Shown here in pieces: positions 45,017 to 53,751 of a stretch of DNA of 64,000 nt. The position numbers were made by a program, and so were the translations under genes. The notes under the pieces were generated by a model. The model made no database searches and was not told where the DNA came from. It saw only the letters and a list, made by a program, of their open reading frames with translations. The DNA lies in assembly GCA_016786845.1 (NCBI GenBank), contig JAEUVB010000008.1, positions 1 to 64,000 on the forward strand, given 5' to 3'. Position 1 is the stretch's first letter, and every line of letters begins with the position of its first letter. Source of the stretch: Chitinophagaceae bacterium. Its GTDB lineage: Bacteria > Bacteroidota > Bacteroidia > Chitinophagales > Chitinophagaceae.

Positions 45017-46963
45017 ATGACGATATGGAAACATATAACCAAATTGAATCCGATTCGGTATTTGGGGCATCGCTTTGTTTCTAAATGGGTGGTATTGCTG
45101 ATTGATTTAATGATTATCTCACTTTCATTGATCATATCTTACACCTTGTTGAGTCGTCAGGTCTTGTCTTCAGTAAGCGTTATAGATTATTACAAAGGTC
45201 TGATCAGTGTGTTGGCATTTTCGCTGGTAGGTCACTACGCTTTTAAGCCCCACCAAGGGGTCATTCGCCATACCAGCATGCATGATGTTAAACGGGTGTT
45301 CTATTCCCGAACATTATCATTTGTACTCAATACTGTTTTTATCTATTATCTCTCCGATGCACTGCAGTTAAGTTCATATGCAGTTCCTATGGATGTCGCC
45401 TTTATCAATTATATTTTTAGCTTGTATCTGCTGGTTCAATTCAGGTTGGGTGTCAAGTACATCTTTAATATGGGAAAGAAAAACCGAAGTAAATCCCGAA
45501 TTGTTATTTATGGTGCCGGCGTATCCGGACAAATTGTGCATGAGGCCCTTTCGTCTTCATTTGATGTAGTAGCCTTTATCGATGATAATCCATTGAAAAA
45601 GGGGAAGTTGTTCAAAGGGATTCCCATCCTGTTCTCTAAGGATAATATTACGCCTACTTTGGAAAGATTACAGGTTACTCAGGCGATTATTTCTTTACAA
45701 AATTTGCCACCTAAGGATAAGCGTAAAATTGTAGATCGTTGTATTGAACTTGGACTGGAAGCGAAGTTGGTTCCACCTATTGAAAAATGGCTGGATGGAG
45801 AACTCACCACATCACAGATTAAAATGGTGAATATTGAGGAACTGTTGGGGAGGGATGTTATTTCGTTAGACAAAAGTAGTCTGATGTACAGCCATACAGG
45901 TAAAACGATTTTGGTAACCGGTGCAGCCGGTAGTATAGGGTCCGAAATTGCCCGACAAATAGTGTACTACAAGCCAAAATGTATTCTGTTGCTTGATCAG
46001 GCAGAAACCCCATTATATCATTTGGAAATGGAGTTGGATGCTGAAATCAAACGAAATGAAATTAATATTCAGATCATCCTTGGAGATATTAATGATTTGA
46101 ATACGATGCGTTCGATCTTTAAGAGTTATCCTGTAGATTGGGTCTTTCATGCAGCCGCCTATAAACATGTACCGGCAATGGAAATGAATCCACTTCAGGC
46201 TGTGACCGTTAATATTTTGGGAACCCGATTAATTGCCGATTTGGCCGATGAATATGGTGTCGAAAAAATGGTTTTCGTATCCACCGATAAAGCGGTAAAC
46301 CCAACCAATGTGATGGGTGCTTCTAAACGGGCTGCGGAAATGTATATTCAAAGTAAGAACAGAGTCTCAAAAACATCTTATATCACCACCCGATTCGGAA
46401 ATGTACTGGGTTCAAATGGATCTGTGATTCCACTCTTTAAAAAACAAATTGCGGAAGGAGGGCCCATAACCGTGACCCATCCGGAGATTACTAGATTTTT
46501 TATGACTATTCCCGAGGCTTGTCAATTAGTTCTTGAAGCCGGAGTGATGGGCAAAGGTGGTGAGATTTTTGTTTTTGATATGGGGGAATCCGTTAAAATT
46601 ATTGATCTTGCCCATAAAATGATACGCTTATCAGGACTCGTACCGGACAAGGATATCAAAATTAAGTTTACCGGTCTTCGTCCCGGTGAGAAGCTTTTTG
46701 AAGAATTACTCAATAATGCCGAAACCATCATACCCACTCACCATGAGAAAATCATGATCGCGAAAATCTCACAAAAGGATTACCAGTTTGTGTCGCGTTA
46801 TATCGATAAAATGCAAGATCTTTTACAACATCAGGCGGGTGAAAATGCAGTTGTTGCTGCGCTTAAGGAATTGGTTCCGGAATATATCAGCCGGAATTCA
46901 ACATTTGAAAGTCTCGATTTTAAAGATAATCCCAATACCAAAGTTTCGGAATTTTTTCAGTAA
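45017..46963 (+). CDS. CapD/WbpM-like UDP-sugar 4,6-dehydratase, membrane-anchored
   Basis: A 648-residue enzyme. Four N-terminal helices (~20-135) are followed by a CoA-binding-like Rossmann domain (RIVIYGAGVSGQIVHEAL) and the SDR domain (TILVTGAAGSIGSEIARQI, AAAYKHVPAMEMNP, STDKAVNPTNVMGASKR with Met in place of the usual catalytic Tyr of YxxxK, normal for WbpM). C-terminal LRPGEKLFEELL is conserved. It converts UDP-GlcNAc to UDP-4-keto-6-deoxy-GlcNAc. I chose the ATG at 45017 over GTG at 44990. Confidence 0.88.
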   Translation: MTIWKHITKLNPIRYLGHRFVSKWVVLLIDLMIISLSLIISYTLLSRQVLSSVSVIDYYKGLISVLAFSLVGHYAFKPHQGVIRHTSMHDVKRVFYSRTLSFVLNTVFIYYLSDALQLSSYAVPMDVAFINYIFSLYLLVQFRLGVKYIFNMGKKNRSKSRIVIYGAGVSGQIVHEALSSSFDVVAFIDDNPLKKGKLFKGIPILFSKDNITPTLERLQVTQAIISLQNLPPKDKRKIVDRCIELGLEAKLVPPIEKWLDGELTTSQIKMVNIEELLGRDVISLDKSSLMYSHTGKTILVTGAAGSIGSEIARQIVYYKPKCILLLDQAETPLYHLEMELDAEIKRNEINIQIILGDINDLNTMRSIFKSYPVDWVFHAAAYKHVPAMEMNPLQAVTVNILGTRLIADLADEYGVEKMVFVSTDKAVNPTNVMGASKRAAEMYIQSKNRVSKTSYITTRFGNVLGSNGSVIPLFKKQIAEGGPITVTHPEITRFFMTIPEACQLVLEAGVMGKGGEIFVFDMGESVKIIDLAHKMIRLSGLVPDKDIKIKFTGLRPGEKLFEELLNNAETIIPTHHEKIMIAKISQKDYQFVSRYIDKMQDLLQHQAGENAVVAALKELVPEYISRNSTFESLDFKDNPNTKVSEFFQ

Positions 46964-47035
46964 TTCAAGCGTTAAAAGTATTATGAATCGGTTGCCTATG
47001 ATGGAATCGCAGTATATTGCAAGCTTAAACATTTT

Positions 47036-47854
47036 ATGCATTCTATGAAGTCCTTTCTGCAGTTTCCTTTATTTTTTCTCTTGTTATGGAGCCTGTTTTC
47101 CTCATGCGTTAAGCAGCAGGAAGTGATTTATTTTCAAAATCCTCAAATCAAAAATAAATATGGCCGAAACCAGACCCTACCGGTAGAACCTAAAAGACAA
47201 ACCGTGGTCAATTATTCAGCAGAATTTCAAAAAGATGATCTGATTTCAATATCCGTTTCAGCCATTGACCCTGATGTGGTTAAGCCTTTTAATTTATCGT
47301 TGAATACTCAGGCCGGTCAAAAAAACGATCCATCAAACACTGCTCCTACCTATCTTATTGATGGAGATGGCATGATCGATTTTCCGGTACTCGGAAAAAT
47401 ACATTTAGCCGGACTCAATAGAATGCAAGCCACAGAAGCTATTCGTGAGAGAATAAAAAGTTATGTCAATAATCCTATTATTAATATCCGAATACTAAAT
47501 TTTAAAATTACAGTATTGGGAGAAGTGCTCCGCCCGGGTGTATATTCGATCAACAACGAAAGAATTACCGTGCTTGAAGCCATTGGCCTTGCAGGCGATT
47601 TAACAATACAAGGATTGCGTAAAAATGTGCTTGTGGTAAGGGATGTGGATGGCGTAAAAAAGGAAATGAGAATAGACCTCACATCGAAGGAAGTATTTTA
47701 TTCACCGGCCTATTATCTGTGTCAGAATGATCTTGTCTATGTGGAGCCCTCTAAGCATAAAATAAGAAATTCTTCTCAGCCCGCAGTATATGGTAGCTTG
47801 GCGGTATCTTCGATGGCCTTATTTGTCAACCTGATTAATTTGTTGAAGCGGTAA
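47036..47854 (+). CDS. Wza-like polysaccharide export lipoprotein
   Basis: A 272-residue outer-membrane polysaccharide export (OPX) protein. The lipobox is LFSSC (Cys near residue 23). The Poly_export domain follows (FQKDDLISISVSAIDPD ... YLIDGDGMIDFPVLGKIHLAGLNRMQATEAI), then an SLBB domain (KITVLGEVLRPGVYSINNERITVLEAIGLAGD) and a C-terminal hydrophobic helix. It forms the export channel together with the Wzc-like protein encoded 6 bp downstream. ATG at 47036 or 47045 are both possible. Confidence 0.9.
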   Translation: MHSMKSFLQFPLFFLLLWSLFSSCVKQQEVIYFQNPQIKNKYGRNQTLPVEPKRQTVVNYSAEFQKDDLISISVSAIDPDVVKPFNLSLNTQAGQKNDPSNTAPTYLIDGDGMIDFPVLGKIHLAGLNRMQATEAIRERIKSYVNNPIINIRILNFKITVLGEVLRPGVYSINNERITVLEAIGLAGDLTIQGLRKNVLVVRDVDGVKKEMRIDLTSKEVFYSPAYYLCQNDLVYVEPSKHKIRNSSQPAVYGSLAVSSMALFVNLINLLKR

Positions 47855-47860
47855 TTATTT

Positions 47861-50323
47861 ATGGACGTACAAGAACAAAATCCCTATCCACAGGAAGAAG
47901 CCGTCGAATCAGGCTTAAATCTAAAAGCCCTATTTTGGAATTTTGTTTCCCATTGGCATTGGTTCTTAGCCGGCCTCATCGCCGCATTGGCTGTGGCATT
48001 TCTTTACCTACGCTATCAGGCGCCCATCTATCAGGCAAAGGCCTCGGTATTGATCAAAGATGACAAAAAAGGAGGGGGGGCTTCAGAAATGGCAGCGTTT
48101 CAGGATCTGGAAATTATGAAGGGTGGTAGTAATTTGGATAATGAAATAGAAATATTCAAGTCCAGAACCCTGATGAGTCGAGTGGTAGACGAACTCAATT
48201 TACAAGTTTCTTATTTTGTTCGTGGTAATATCATCAGCAAGGAAATCTATTCGGCGGCTCCGATTCGTGTAGCCTTGGTCGATGATCTAAGCTCGCGTGA
48301 AAAACTTTCAGGCAAACTGGAAATTGAGCCAATCGATGCTAACAGCTTTAAATTGCTCGATGTAGCCAAAGAAAAAACGACACAACATCGTTTCGGAGAT
48401 ACCCTGCCAACTTCTTGTGGTAAGATTGTTGTAATTCCTCTGCCCGGCCAAGTACAAGCCTGGAAGAAAAGACAGATCATGATTTATTTTTACCCGCGTA
48501 CCGCAATGGTGGATCGTTACTTATCTGCGCTTACGGTCAAGCCTGTAAATAAGACTTCCAACCTGATTGAACTAACCATTCAGGATAAATCAAAATCGAA
48601 AGCCGAGGATATTGTCGATAATCTGATTTATCAGCACAACCAGGATGCCATCGATGACAAGAATCAAATCGCAAAAAATACTGCCAACTTCATCAATGAA
48701 AGGCTACAATATATCACCGGTGAACTTTCGGATGTAGAAAGTGACGCCCAAGGGTTTAAACAACGCAACAATTTGGTCGATGTCGAATCGGAAGCCAAAA
48801 TGTATCTGGAATCCGGACAAGCCAATACGCAGCGTTTGACCGAATTAGGTGCGCAAATCAAGGGAGCTGATTATGTTTATAATTTCATGCTGCGCAGCAA
48901 TAATACCAGCTTGATTCCAACCAATATCGGACTTGCGGATGCGTCCAGTTCAGCCATGATTTCGAGTTATAATCAAATGATCCTTGATCGAAACCGTATT
49001 CTTAAAAGTTCCAGCGAAATCAATCCGGTAGTAGAGTCTATTGATGCTCAAATCCTCAGCTTAAAGCAAAGCCTCATTTCGAGCCTGTCGAATTATCGCC
49101 AAACCCTGCAGATCCAATATAGTGCTCTGTCTCAACAAGGCGGCGGATATTCTTCTAAAATTTCCTCTGTACCGCGCTATGAACGCCAGTTGAAATCTAT
49201 ACAGCGTCAACAACAAATTAAAGAGGCACTATATTTATACCTTTTACAAAAGCGTGAAGAAACAAACATTGCATTGGCGGTTACAGTGGCCAATGCTAAG
49301 GTGATTGATAAGGCTTATAGTACGGGTATTGCCATTCTACCTAACCGCAAAAATATCTATTCCATAGCTTTGGCTCTGGGCTTGTTATTGCCTGCCTTAC
49401 TCGTGTATCTGAGAAATATTTTAGATACTAAAGTGCATGGTTACAGAGATTTGGAAAAGCTTGGGCTTCCATTCGTGGGTGATATTCCTTTTACGGATCA
49501 TGAAAATCATTTGGTCGTGACCAAAGGAGCCTCTACCAATATTGCTGAATCTTTCCGTATGATTCGTACGAATATCGACTTCATCGTTCCTAAAAATACG
49601 AATGACGGCGGCAAGGTAATCATTATTACTTCAACGATTCCCGGTGAAGGAAAATCGTTTATTTCATTGAATTTAGCTTCGACCTTAAGCCTAACCGGCA
49701 AAAAGGTCATATTGATAGGATTCGATTTGCGTGCGCCAAAATTGTTAGACTATTTGGGATTGCCCTATCACAAGGGGATTACCAATTATATCACCGATGA
49801 TATGTTGACGATGGAGGATATTATTCTTCGAAAACCATTGAAAGAACAAATCGATATTCTTGCATCGGGTGATATTCCTCCGAATCCATCTGAATTAATG
49901 TTGCATCCACGCGTCAGTGAATTGTTTAGAAATTTAAGGCTGATGTATGATTATGTATTGGTAGATACAGCCCCTGTGGGTATGGTGACTGATACCATAC
50001 TGATCAACGAATTTGTGGATGCTACACTTTATGTAGTTCGTGCTGATTATTTAGATAAGAGAATGTTGAGTATCCCGTATTCGTTACACAAGGAAAAGCG
50101 TTTGAAGAATATGGCGTTCCTGATCAATGGTTCGAATACGAAAAAGGGGTATGGCTATGGATACGGTTACGGCTATGGATACGGTTACGGCTATGGTCAT
50201 GGCTATGGTTATGGAAAAGAAGTTCCAAAAACCTTCTGGCAAAAACTATTTTCATTCAATACCGATAAAGTTAAAAAGCTGGCCGATAAACTGCCAAAGC
50301 GATCTTCTCGTCAGAAAAAATAA
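47861..50323 (+). CDS. Wzc-like polysaccharide co-polymerase and BY-kinase
   Basis: An 820-residue inner-membrane protein. A Wzz domain lies between TM helices (~27-48 and ~500-520) with coiled coil (~265-470) and GNVR-type region. The cytoplasmic tyrosine kinase has Walker A STIPGEGKSF (about 590-600), Walker A' LIGFDLRAPKL and Walker B VLVDTAP. The C-terminal autophosphorylation cluster is ten Tyr in GY repeats (KKGYGYGY ... GYGHGYGYGK), encoded by an 18-bp DNA repeat. It controls chain length and export with Wza. No Wzb phosphatase is in the locus. Confidence 0.92.
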   Translation: MDVQEQNPYPQEEAVESGLNLKALFWNFVSHWHWFLAGLIAALAVAFLYLRYQAPIYQAKASVLIKDDKKGGGASEMAAFQDLEIMKGGSNLDNEIEIFKSRTLMSRVVDELNLQVSYFVRGNIISKEIYSAAPIRVALVDDLSSREKLSGKLEIEPIDANSFKLLDVAKEKTTQHRFGDTLPTSCGKIVVIPLPGQVQAWKKRQIMIYFYPRTAMVDRYLSALTVKPVNKTSNLIELTIQDKSKSKAEDIVDNLIYQHNQDAIDDKNQIAKNTANFINERLQYITGELSDVESDAQGFKQRNNLVDVESEAKMYLESGQANTQRLTELGAQIKGADYVYNFMLRSNNTSLIPTNIGLADASSSAMISSYNQMILDRNRILKSSSEINPVVESIDAQILSLKQSLISSLSNYRQTLQIQYSALSQQGGGYSSKISSVPRYERQLKSIQRQQQIKEALYLYLLQKREETNIALAVTVANAKVIDKAYSTGIAILPNRKNIYSIALALGLLLPALLVYLRNILDTKVHGYRDLEKLGLPFVGDIPFTDHENHLVVTKGASTNIAESFRMIRTNIDFIVPKNTNDGGKVIIITSTIPGEGKSFISLNLASTLSLTGKKVILIGFDLRAPKLLDYLGLPYHKGITNYITDDMLTMEDIILRKPLKEQIDILASGDIPPNPSELMLHPRVSELFRNLRLMYDYVLVDTAPVGMVTDTILINEFVDATLYVVRADYLDKRMLSIPYSLHKEKRLKNMAFLINGSNTKKGYGYGYGYGYGYGYGYGHGYGYGKEVPKTFWQKLFSFNTDKVKKLADKLPKRSSRQKK
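50147..50215 (+). repeat. 18-bp tandem repeat coding for the GY tail of Wzc
   Basis: Two perfect 18-bp units (GGCTATGGATACGGTTAC, 50153-50170 and 50171-50188) are flanked by diverged copies. Alternating GGN-TAY codons make slippage likely, which would change the number of tyrosines in steps of three. Confidence 0.85.
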
Positions 50324-50329
50324 ATCGAA

Positions 50330-50402
50330 ACCTGAAGGATCCTTCAGGTGAGAATACCCGAATTAGAAATCTGTTTAAAGCATTTCATTTCGGGTATTTT
50401 TT
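50330..50402 (+). terminator. Palindrome plus rho-independent terminator of the polysaccharide locus
   Basis: A perfect 20-bp palindrome (50330-50349, stem CCTGAAG/CTTCAGG) starts 7 bp after the Wzc stop. Behind it, AATACCCGAA (50353-50362) pairs with TTCGGGTATT (50389-50398), loop 26 nt, followed by a T run. Together they look like a double terminator that ends the UpxY-driven transcript. Confidence 0.8.
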
Positions 50403-50433
50403 ATGTCAATGAGAGTATAGTTTTCAGGTGAAA

Positions 50434-50787
50434 TTAATAAAATGCATCACGAATATGCAGTATCTCAGGTTCTTGTCCATAAAATAAAATGACAGATATA
50501 ATATCAAACCGGATATCCCGAATGTTTTTACCATCCAGATAATCCTGAGCCGCGCTTGTTACGCTATTCGCCTTCGATTCGCTTACCGCTTCCTCCGGCA
50601 TACCATGTCGCGTGGAAGAACGCGTTTTGACTTCGATGAAACAGATGATATTATCTTTCATGGCGATAATATCAATTTCTTTGTGTCTGCTTCTCCAATT
50701 ACGTTCTAAAATCCGATATCCATCCTCCAAAAGGTGCTTTTCTGCTAACTCTTCACCATAGATACCGATTTTTCGATTTCTGCTCAT
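50434..50787 (-). CDS. YraN/UPF0102 family endonuclease-like protein
   Basis: A 117-residue protein of the YraN family: GIYGEELAEKHLLEDGYRILERNWR and the nuclease-fold motif EIDIIAMKDNIICFIEVKTR (E-x-D ... E-V-K). It resembles Holliday-junction resolvase folds but its role is unknown. It is divergent from the PGI/PMI gene, with 33 bp between the starts. Confidence 0.88.
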   Translation of the reverse strand: MSRNRKIGIYGEELAEKHLLEDGYRILERNWRSRHKEIDIIAMKDNIICFIEVKTRSSTRHGMPEEAVSESKANSVTSAAQDYLDGKNIRDIRFDIISVILFYGQEPEILHIRDAFY

Positions 50788-50820
50788 TATGTTCTAAATT
50801 TACGCACTTTTGAATCGTGT

Positions 50821-51804
50821 ATGAAAAAACTAGTTGAGAAATTTTCAGAGCAGTTGGTCCGGGCTTTAGAGATTGGTAGAAGTTTTTCTTTCCAAACGAA
50901 GAGCCTGTCTTTCGACCATGTAGTCGTGAGTGGCTTGGGTGGAAGTGGTATCGGAGCTTCTATAGTCCAGGAGTACGTGTACGACAAACTCAAAGTTCCT
51001 TTTGTGGTGAACAAAAATTATTTTATACCTGCATTCGTTGGATCAAATACTCTGTTTATTGCATGTTCTTATTCAGGAAATACAGAAGAAACTCAGGCGG
51101 CCGTTGAAGCAGCCCGTCGCAAAAAAGCCGTCATCGTTTGTATCACTTCAGGGGGGGCGCTTGCTGCATTTGCCCGTAAGCATCAATACCCATTGATTGA
51201 ACTTCCGGGTGAAATGCCGCCCAGAGCTTGTTTGGGATACTCCCTGGTTCAATTATTATTTGTCTTGAAATCGACTAAACTGATCAAGCCGACCTTCGAA
51301 AGTGAAATTCATACCGCCATCATTAGTCTGAACAAAAATGAAAAAAAGATTCAGAAGGACGCTGCGGTATTAGCTGCACAACTCAAAAATAAATATGTGG
51401 CCATATATGGTATTGCCGGTATAGAGGGCCTCACCATTCGTTTTCGTCAGCAGCTCAATGAAAACTGTAAGGTGCTTAGTTGGCACAATGTAATTCCGGA
51501 AATGACCCATAATGAAATCGTGGGTTGGAGAAGCGAACATCCCGATTTAGCCGTGGTGACTTGCTATCATAAAGGGGATTATGATCGTAACCTGAAACGC
51601 TTAAGTATTTTGAAAAAATTGCTGAGCCAATACACCGGAAGCGTCTATAATATTGAATTGAAAGGCGACTCCTATTGGGAGCGTGCATTTTATTTTATTC
51701 ACCTGACCGATTGGGTATCCGTCTTCCTATCTGAAATGAATGGTCATGATGCTATGGAAGTAAAAGTGATCGATCACCTGAAAAGTCACATGGCCAAAAA
51801 ATAA
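50821..51804 (+). CDS. Bifunctional phosphoglucose/phosphomannose isomerase, SIS fold
   Basis: A 327-residue protein with two SIS domains: VVVSGLGGSGIGASIVQEYV, IACSYSGNTEETQAAVEAA (phosphosugar loop SYSGNTEET), and the C-terminal HNVIPEMTHNEIVGW with the catalytic Glu and His of the archaeal-type PGI/PMI. It interconverts fructose-6-P with glucose-6-P and mannose-6-P. It may supply precursors to the polysaccharide locus that ends 0.5 kb upstream, though it is transcribed separately. Confidence 0.87.
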   Translation: MKKLVEKFSEQLVRALEIGRSFSFQTKSLSFDHVVVSGLGGSGIGASIVQEYVYDKLKVPFVVNKNYFIPAFVGSNTLFIACSYSGNTEETQAAVEAARRKKAVIVCITSGGALAAFARKHQYPLIELPGEMPPRACLGYSLVQLLFVLKSTKLIKPTFESEIHTAIISLNKNEKKIQKDAAVLAAQLKNKYVAIYGIAGIEGLTIRFRQQLNENCKVLSWHNVIPEMTHNEIVGWRSEHPDLAVVTCYHKGDYDRNLKRLSILKKLLSQYTGSVYNIELKGDSYWERAFYFIHLTDWVSVFLSEMNGHDAMEVKVIDHLKSHMAKK

Positions 51805-51854
51805 TCTTGTATTTGTCAATCCTATAGTTGAAATTTGTACCCTATCTATAATCC

Positions 51855-52427
51855 ATGAGAAAAGAAACTACCCAGATATTTTTAGTCGCCTTGGTCATCT
51901 TTATTACCGCCACTTTACGGGTGGTGAATGCAGAGGCGCATTTGTATAATCTTGTTCCTGTAGCGGCACTTGGACTGTTCAGCGGGTCAATTTTGCAAAA
52001 CAAACGTTGGGCTTATACCATTCCTCTGGCCGCTATGCTATTGTCTGATTTGGGATTGGCGTTGTTTACGCATATTCAAGGATTTTATGGTATTTCCCAA
52101 ATCGTCAATTACCTAGCTTTAGCGCTCATTACATGGATGGGCACCCGACTCCATAAGCGCAATATGCTGAATATCGCAGGATATACGTTATCGGGTTCAT
52201 TGATATTCTTTCTTTTATCTAATTTCGGCACTTGGCTGGGCGGATACTATGCATATAGTTTTGCCGGTCTCACCGAATGTTTCACGATGGCACTTCCTTT
52301 TTATAAAAGCGAAATGGCTACCAGTTTCTTCGTGAACAGCCTTTTCGGTGATTTAATTTTTTCCGGCATTGCCTTCGGTTTGTTTGCCTTGCTGACTCAA
52401 AAGCGTCAATTGGCACGAATCCGTTAA
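51855..52427 (+). CDS. DUF6580-type membrane protein (ECF S-component-like)
   Basis: A 190-residue protein with about five to six TM helices. VVNAEAHLYNLVPVAALGLFSGSILQNKRWAYTIPLAAMLLSDL matches the family often annotated DUF6580, related to substrate-binding (S) components of ECF vitamin transporters. No A or T component is nearby and the substrate is unknown. A terminator follows. Confidence 0.72.
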   Translation: MRKETTQIFLVALVIFITATLRVVNAEAHLYNLVPVAALGLFSGSILQNKRWAYTIPLAAMLLSDLGLALFTHIQGFYGISQIVNYLALALITWMGTRLHKRNMLNIAGYTLSGSLIFFLLSNFGTWLGGYYAYSFAGLTECFTMALPFYKSEMATSFFVNSLFGDLIFSGIAFGLFALLTQKRQLARIR

Positions 52428-52448
52428 TCACCTTACACGTCATTGTAT

Positions 52449-52475
52449 AAACCGGCTAAATGCCGGTTTTTTTTA
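52449..52475 (+). terminator. Rho-independent terminator after the DUF6580 gene
   Basis: Stem AAACCGGC/GCCGGTTT with loop TAAAT, followed by a run of eight T. Confidence 0.9.
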
Positions 52476-52542
52476 TGAATACCTATCAGCATATTCTATG
52501 TCTGTCAGTCTTGCTGAAAGCTACCTTTGGAAAAATAAATTC

Positions 52543-53235
52543 ATGAAAAATTTTCTCCTCATAGGGGCTTCATCGGGCATCGGCAGAGAGCTGGCCTTAC
52601 AATTAAGTGCAGAAGGTCACATGGTCTGGGCTACCTGGTGCCATAACGAACGCCCAAACGAACCGCATATCAATTATTTTCGTTTTGATACGATGAATGA
52701 AGCGTTTAATCCTGAACATTTACCGGAACAACTTGATGGACTAGTCTATTGCCCGGGTAGCATTCAGCTCAAACCATTTGCAAGATTGAGTTCTGAGATA
52801 TTTGTCAATGACTTTCAGTTGAATGTCATCGGAGCCGTGAAAGTGATTCAAACTGTACTGCCCCGTCTTAAAAAATCAGATCGGTCTTCCGTGGTTTTAT
52901 TTTCTACCGTAGCGGTGCAAACCGGAATGACCTTTCATGCCTCCGTTGCCGCCAGTAAAGGTGCAATCGAGGGACTCACGCGTTCATTGGCTGCAGAATT
53001 AGCACCTGCGATTAATGTCAATTGTATTGCACCTTCTTTAACCGACACCCCTTTAGCATCAGGTTTACTCAATACATCAGAAAAACAACTGGCCGCTGCC
53101 CAACGACATCCCCTCAAACGTATTGGTTCAGCTGAAGAGATTGCCTCACTCGCCGCATTTCTACTGAGCGAGAAAAGTCGTTGGATGACGGGTCAAATCA
53201 TTCATGCCGACGGCGGTATGGGTAGCTTAAAATAA
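52543..53235 (+). CDS. SDR family oxidoreductase lacking the catalytic Tyr
   Basis: A 230-residue classical SDR. The NAD(P) loop is GASSGIGREL, the active-site Ser is in VVLFSTVAVQTG, and FHASVAASKGAIEGL carries the catalytic Lys, but the Tyr of YxxxK is Val. The C-terminus (GSAEEIASLAAFLLSEKSRWMTGQIIHADGGMGSLK) is typical. Either it is a non-catalytic binder or a subfamily with altered chemistry. A TACCTTTG -7 motif lies at 52522-52529. The ATG at 52543 is used; 52498 would precede the promoter. The SRPBCC gene follows by 24 bp. Confidence 0.8.
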   Translation: MKNFLLIGASSGIGRELALQLSAEGHMVWATWCHNERPNEPHINYFRFDTMNEAFNPEHLPEQLDGLVYCPGSIQLKPFARLSSEIFVNDFQLNVIGAVKVIQTVLPRLKKSDRSSVVLFSTVAVQTGMTFHASVAASKGAIEGLTRSLAAELAPAINVNCIAPSLTDTPLASGLLNTSEKQLAAAQRHPLKRIGSAEEIASLAAFLLSEKSRWMTGQIIHADGGMGSLK

Positions 53236-53259
53236 ATCATCACATCATAAACATTTCAT

Positions 53260-53727
53260 ATGCCTGTACATCGCCTTGAAAAAATACAAATCATACCGGC
53301 CTCACCGGAGGTGGTTTGGGATTTTATTACTTCACCGCTCAACCTGAAGACCATTACGCCCGAAAGTATGGGGTTTGAAGTTTTGACAAAAAACCTTCCG
53401 GATAAGGTCTATCCCGGCCAAATGATCACCTATACGGTACGCCCTCTCATGGGGATACCGATGCATTGGTGTACCGAAATTACGCATGTGGAAGCAGGCC
53501 AATTCTTCGTGGATGAACAAAGAAGCGGTCCCTATCGAATCTGGCATCACGAACACCATATTCGCTCTGTGGCGGGCGGGACCGAGATGAAAGACATCAT
53601 TCATTATCAGTTACCCCTGGGTTGGTTGGGTAATCTTTGCACGCCATTTTTGGTTAAACCCAAGTTGGATGAAATCTTTGATTTTCGCTTCCGAAAAATT
53701 GAAGATATATTCGGCAAAAGCCATTAA
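53260..53727 (+). CDS. SRPBCC family protein (START/cyclase-like)
   Basis: A 155-residue helix-grip protein: HRLEKIQIIPASPEVVWDFITSPLNLKTITPESMGFEVL at the start and HEHHIRSVAGGTEMKDIIHYQLPLG later. Such proteins bind hydrophobic ligands. It is likely co-transcribed with the SDR gene. Confidence 0.8.
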   Translation: MPVHRLEKIQIIPASPEVVWDFITSPLNLKTITPESMGFEVLTKNLPDKVYPGQMITYTVRPLMGIPMHWCTEITHVEAGQFFVDEQRSGPYRIWHHEHHIRSVAGGTEMKDIIHYQLPLGWLGNLCTPFLVKPKLDEIFDFRFRKIEDIFGKSH

Positions 53728-53751
53728 TCGCAACTACTTTTGCGCCCTTAT

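Noticed and set aside
50330..50349. 20-bp palindrome as a restriction/attachment site
   Set aside because: No integrase or mobile gene is near and a terminator follows directly; a terminator role is simpler.
50127..50351. 74-residue ORF in the Wzc tail region (another frame)
   Set aside because: It is the frame-shifted reading of the GY repeat and has no independent support.
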